Positions 7,110 through 9,209 of a stretch of 9,209 nucleotides of DNA are shown in pieces. Made by a program: the position numbers and the translations under genes. The DNA is from Dokdonella sp. (GTDB lineage: Bacteria; Pseudomonadota; Gammaproteobacteria; Xanthomonadales; Rhodanobacteraceae), in the NCBI GenBank assembly GCA_030150315.1, contig JASLGB010000129.1, positions 1 to 9,209 of the forward strand, read 5' to 3'. Position 1 is the stretch's first letter. Each line of letters opens with the position of its first letter. Below the pieces are notes generated by a model that was not told the origin of the DNA, ran no database searches, and was given only the letters and a program-made list of their open reading frames with translations.

Positions 7110-7895
7110 ATGAACAAGCATCTGCTCCCGCTCGCCCTGCTCGTCGCGCTGCCGCTCGGCGCCCTTGCCGCCGACAACGGCGAATGGTCCGGCTCCGGCG
7201 AAGTCGGCTTCGCCGCCGCGCGCGGCAACGCCAAGTCCGAGAACCTGAACGCCAAGCTGCAGTTCGCCAAGGAAGACGACCAGTGGAAGCACAACTTCTA
7301 CCTGACCGCGCTACGCGCCAAGGGCGAAGTGAAAGCGCCGCGCGTCGACCAGAACGGCGTGGTCATCCTCGATCCGGCCGGCCACATCATCTACGACAAG
7401 GCCTATGAGCTGAACGCCAACCGCTACGAAGTCGGCGCATCGAGCGGCTACAAGCTCGACGAGCGCAGCTACATCGTTGGCGCGGCGCGTTACGAGAACG
7501 ACGATTTCTCGCCGTTCGACTATCAGGCCATCGTTTCCATCGGCTACGGCTACACGCTGCTGAAGAACGCCAGCAACGAGCTGTCGTTTGAAGTCGGCCC
7601 GGGCTACAAGCGCTACAAGCCGATCGACACGCGTACGTCGGAAGGCGAAGTCGTCGCCCGCGGCCTGGTCGCGTACAAGCACAACTTCACCGACACGACT
7701 TCTTTCGTGAACACGCTGCTGGTGGAAGCGGGCAGCGACAACACGTTCGTGCAGAACGATGCCGGCCTGCAGGTGGACATCAACAAGAAGCTGGCGCTGA
7801 AGGTGGGCTACCAGATCCGTCGCAACACGGACGTTGCTCCGGGCACCAAGAAGACCGATCAGCTGATGACGACCAACCTCGTCTACAACTTCTGA
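7110..7895 (+). CDS. DUF481 family outer-membrane beta-barrel protein (YdiY-like)
   Basis: A 261-residue predicted outer-membrane protein. Residues 1-20 are a Sec signal peptide: Lys3, a leucine-rich core, and ALA at 18-20 before the predicted cut. The remainder (about 25-261) alternates polar and hydrophobic residues with many aromatic and glycine positions. It ends in NLVYNF, a terminal-phenylalanine motif used for beta-barrel insertion. Family knowledge: DUF481 includes the salt-induced YdiY-like proteins, whose function is poorly known. The gene has the best ribosome binding site in the window and its own strong terminator, which suggests a well-expressed single-gene unit. Its product is not obviously tied to the molybdoenzyme upstream. 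No promoter can be placed with confidence between 7035 and 7095. Confidence 0.85.
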   Translation: MNKHLLPLALLVALPLGALAADNGEWSGSGEVGFAAARGNAKSENLNAKLQFAKEDDQWKHNFYLTALRAKGEVKAPRVDQNGVVILDPAGHIIYDKAYELNANRYEVGASSGYKLDERSYIVGAARYENDDFSPFDYQAIVSIGYGYTLLKNASNELSFEVGPGYKRYKPIDTRTSEGEVVARGLVAYKHNFTDTTSFVNTLLVEAGSDNTFVQNDAGLQVDINKKLALKVGYQIRRNTDVAPGTKKTDQLMTTNLVYNF

Positions 7896-7906
7896 TCAAG
7901 CCATCG

Positions 7907-7945
7907 AACGCGCCGCCCCGCTGGCCGGGGCGGCGCGTTTTTTTT
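7907..7945 (+). terminator. Strong rho-independent terminator after the DUF481 gene
   Basis: A perfect 14-bp stem (7907-7920 pairs with 7926-7939), twelve of the pairs being G-C, with a 5-nt loop CTGGC and eight T residues at 7938-7945. It starts 11 nt after the DUF481 stop. It lies between convergent genes, but on the minus strand only two T follow the stem, so it should work mainly for the plus strand. Confidence 0.93.
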
Positions 7946-7958
7946 GTGCGTTTCTCGT

Positions 7959-7983
7959 GCGCGCCTTGTGCAGCGCGCCTTGT
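7959..7983. repeat. Short tandem direct repeat GCGCGCCTTGT, two copies
   Basis: Two identical 11-bp copies (7959-7969 and 7973-7983) at a 14-bp period sit between the convergent DUF481 and hemC genes. The second copy touches the last base of the hemC stop codon. It has no recognised function and may be a local duplication. Confidence 0.5.
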
Positions 7984-8915
7984 CAGTCGGCGCGGGAAGA
8001 GCGCCCGAGGATCTCGTCCGCGCCCTGCTCGCGCAGCATCTCTGCAACGTGCTCGCCGAGCGCCACCGGGTCGTCGGCACGGCCTTGCGCCTGCGCACGG
8101 ATCAGGCGTCCGCTGACGGCATCGCCGACCAGTCCCCACAGCATCAGTCCGGTTTCCGTTTCCACGCAATGGCCGGCAATCGGCACGCTGCAGTTGCCGT
8201 GCAGGCGCAGGTTCATCGCGCGCTCGGCCGCGGTGCAGCGATGCGTCGATGGGTCGTCCAGCACGCGCACCAGGTCGATCACGTCGGCATCGCCTTCGCG
8301 GCACTCGATCGCGATCGCGCCCTGCGCCACGGCCGGCAGCCACGCCGCCGGCGCGAGCCGCTCGCGCATGCGCTGCGACAGTCCGAGCCGCTCGATGCCT
8401 GCGCAGGCGAGGATGATCGCGGCGTAGTCGCCGGCGTCCAGCTTGGCCAGACGCGAGTTCACGTTGCCGCGCAGATCCACCAGTTGCAGGTCCGGCCGCA
8501 GTGCACGCAGTTGCGCCTGACGCCGCAACGACGAGGTGCCCACGCGCGCACCCGGTGGCAGATCGGCCAGATGCGCGTGCTCGTTGCTGATGAACGCATC
8601 CGCGGCATCGGCGCGCTCCAGCACCGCGCCAGTGACGAAGCCCGGCTCCAGCGCCATCGGCACGTCCTTGTAGGAGTGCACCGCGATGTCGGCCCGGTGT
8701 TCGAGCATCGCGACTTCCAGCTCCTTGAGGAACAGACCTTTGCCGCCGATCGCGGACAGCGGCCGGTCGATGATCTGGTCGCCGCGCGTGGTCATCGGCA
8801 CCAGCTCGACAGCAAGATCGGCGTGGTGCGCCCGCAGCCGCGCGGCGACGTGTTCGGCCTGCCACAGGGCGAGCGCACTCTGGCGCGTGGCGATGCGCAG
8901 CGTGCCGCGGCTCAC
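7983..8915 (-). CDS. hemC: Porphobilinogen deaminase (hydroxymethylbilane synthase)
   Basis: A 310-residue cytoplasmic enzyme that joins four porphobilinogen units into hydroxymethylbilane, the third common step of haem and other tetrapyrrole synthesis. Length and numbering match the E. coli enzyme. R11 (ATRQSALALW), the catalytic D84 in HSYKDVP (80-86), R131/R132 in VGTSSLRRQAQL, R149 and R155 in the LRGNVNSR block, and the dipyrromethane-anchoring C242 in GNCSVPIA are all present. The cofactor loop reads GNC rather than the common GGC, and PAVAQGA replaces PAVGQGA. Both changes seem tolerable. The start is GTG at 8915, overlapping the TGA of the upstream LytTR gene as GTGA, with only a weak GGTGAAA before it. 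Translation is therefore probably coupled. This order also occurs in Pseudomonas (algR-hemC). Confidence 0.97.
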   Translation of the reverse strand: MSRGTLRIATRQSALALWQAEHVAARLRAHHADLAVELVPMTTRGDQIIDRPLSAIGGKGLFLKELEVAMLEHRADIAVHSYKDVPMALEPGFVTGAVLERADAADAFISNEHAHLADLPPGARVGTSSLRRQAQLRALRPDLQLVDLRGNVNSRLAKLDAGDYAAIILACAGIERLGLSQRMRERLAPAAWLPAVAQGAIAIECREGDADVIDLVRVLDDPSTHRCTAAERAMNLRLHGNCSVPIAGHCVETETGLMLWGLVGDAVSGRLIRAQAQGRADDPVALGEHVAEMLREQGADEILGRSSRAD

Positions 8916-9209
8916 AGCGCTTTCACCAGCTTGCGCAGCGACGGCAGATTGCGCCGACTGACTTCCAGCGTGGTCGGCTTGCCGTTGAGGCTGGCGAACA
9001 GGCGCCCGTCCGGCGCACGCACGAGGCCGCCGAGACGGGACTGCGCAACCAGACAGTTGCGATGGATACGCACGAACACGTCGGCGAATTCCTGTTCCAG
9101 CGATTTGAGGGATTCCTCGATCAAGACTTCACCCTTGGCGTGATGGACGAGAACGTATTTGTCCTCGGCCAGCAGGTAATCGATTTCAGACACCGGCCCC
9201 AGCAAGAGG
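8912..9209 (-). CDS. algR: AlgR-type LytTR response regulator, C-terminal part, cut by the window edge
   Basis: Seen: 98 codons open to the right edge, then TGA at 8914-8912. The visible part is a LytTR DNA-binding domain: EIDYLLAEDKYVLVHH, the acidic-to-basic stretch around SLKSLEQEF, the hallmark FVRIHRNCLV, and the C-terminal LEVSRRNLPSLRKLV. Family knowledge: LytTR domains follow a receiver domain in AlgR/LytR-type two-component regulators, and AlgR of Pseudomonas lies next to hemC. The receiver domain would lie outside the window, so full architecture is inferred. A TTG near the edge is an unlikely start because it would leave a bare LytTR domain beginning right at its first strand. The symbol reflects domain type and neighbourhood only. 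Target genes are unknown. Confidence 0.85.
   Translation of the reverse strand, partial: LLLGPVSEIDYLLAEDKYVLVHHAKGEVLIEESLKSLEQEFADVFVRIHRNCLVAQSRLGGLVRAPDGRLFASLNGKPTTLEVSRRNLPSLRKLVKAL

Noticed and set aside
7944..9143. Plus-strand open frame of 399 codons over hemC and the LytTR gene
   Set aside because: It is antisense to two clearly recognised genes, begins right after the terminator T-run, and shows no family motif.

Overview
This is a GC-rich chromosomal window from a proteobacterium. It is most likely a gammaproteobacterium near the Lysobacterales (Xanthomonadales). That placement rests on the high GC content, the algR-type regulator coupled to hemC (a linkage also known in Pseudomonas), and hemC and DUF481 sequences of a familiar gammaproteobacterial style. 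It is an inference without any database search.

Layout. The left edge (1-214, minus strand) holds the N-terminus of a helix-turn-helix regulator of the YafY/WYL type. About 400 bases without a convincing gene follow and act as the divergent promoter region. Then comes a tight plus-strand operon from 615 to 6940. It encodes a cytoplasmic molybdopterin oxidoreductase resembling SoeA, an SLC13/DASS-type transporter with two internal RCK_C (TrkA-C) domains, a four-cluster ferredoxin subunit resembling SoeB, and a DmsC-type membrane anchor resembling SoeC. The first three genes overlap by 4 nt at each junction, and the fourth follows after 13 nt with a good ribosome binding site. A U-tract hairpin at 7013-7034 probably ends the operon. 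Next is a monocistronic DUF481 outer-membrane protein gene (7110-7895) with a strong terminator. Converging on it from the right edge are hemC (porphobilinogen deaminase) and the C-terminal LytTR domain of an AlgR-type response regulator. These two also overlap by 4 nt.

How the genes work together. The A, B and C subunits form a complete membrane-bound iron-sulfur molybdoenzyme. The catalytic subunit lacks a Tat signal, so the active site should face the cytoplasm. Electrons would pass through five [4Fe-4S] clusters (one in A, four in B) to the anchor and the quinone pool. The best reading is sulfite oxidation to sulfate (SoeABC), but substrate cannot be proven from sequence. The transporter cotranslated between subunits A and B is the most interesting part of the window. 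It suggests that uptake of the substrate or disposal of the product anion is tied to the enzyme. Both of its predicted substrate hairpin motifs depart from the usual SLC13 pattern. The right-hand genes (tetrapyrrole synthesis and a LytTR regulator) form an ordinary conserved housekeeping block.
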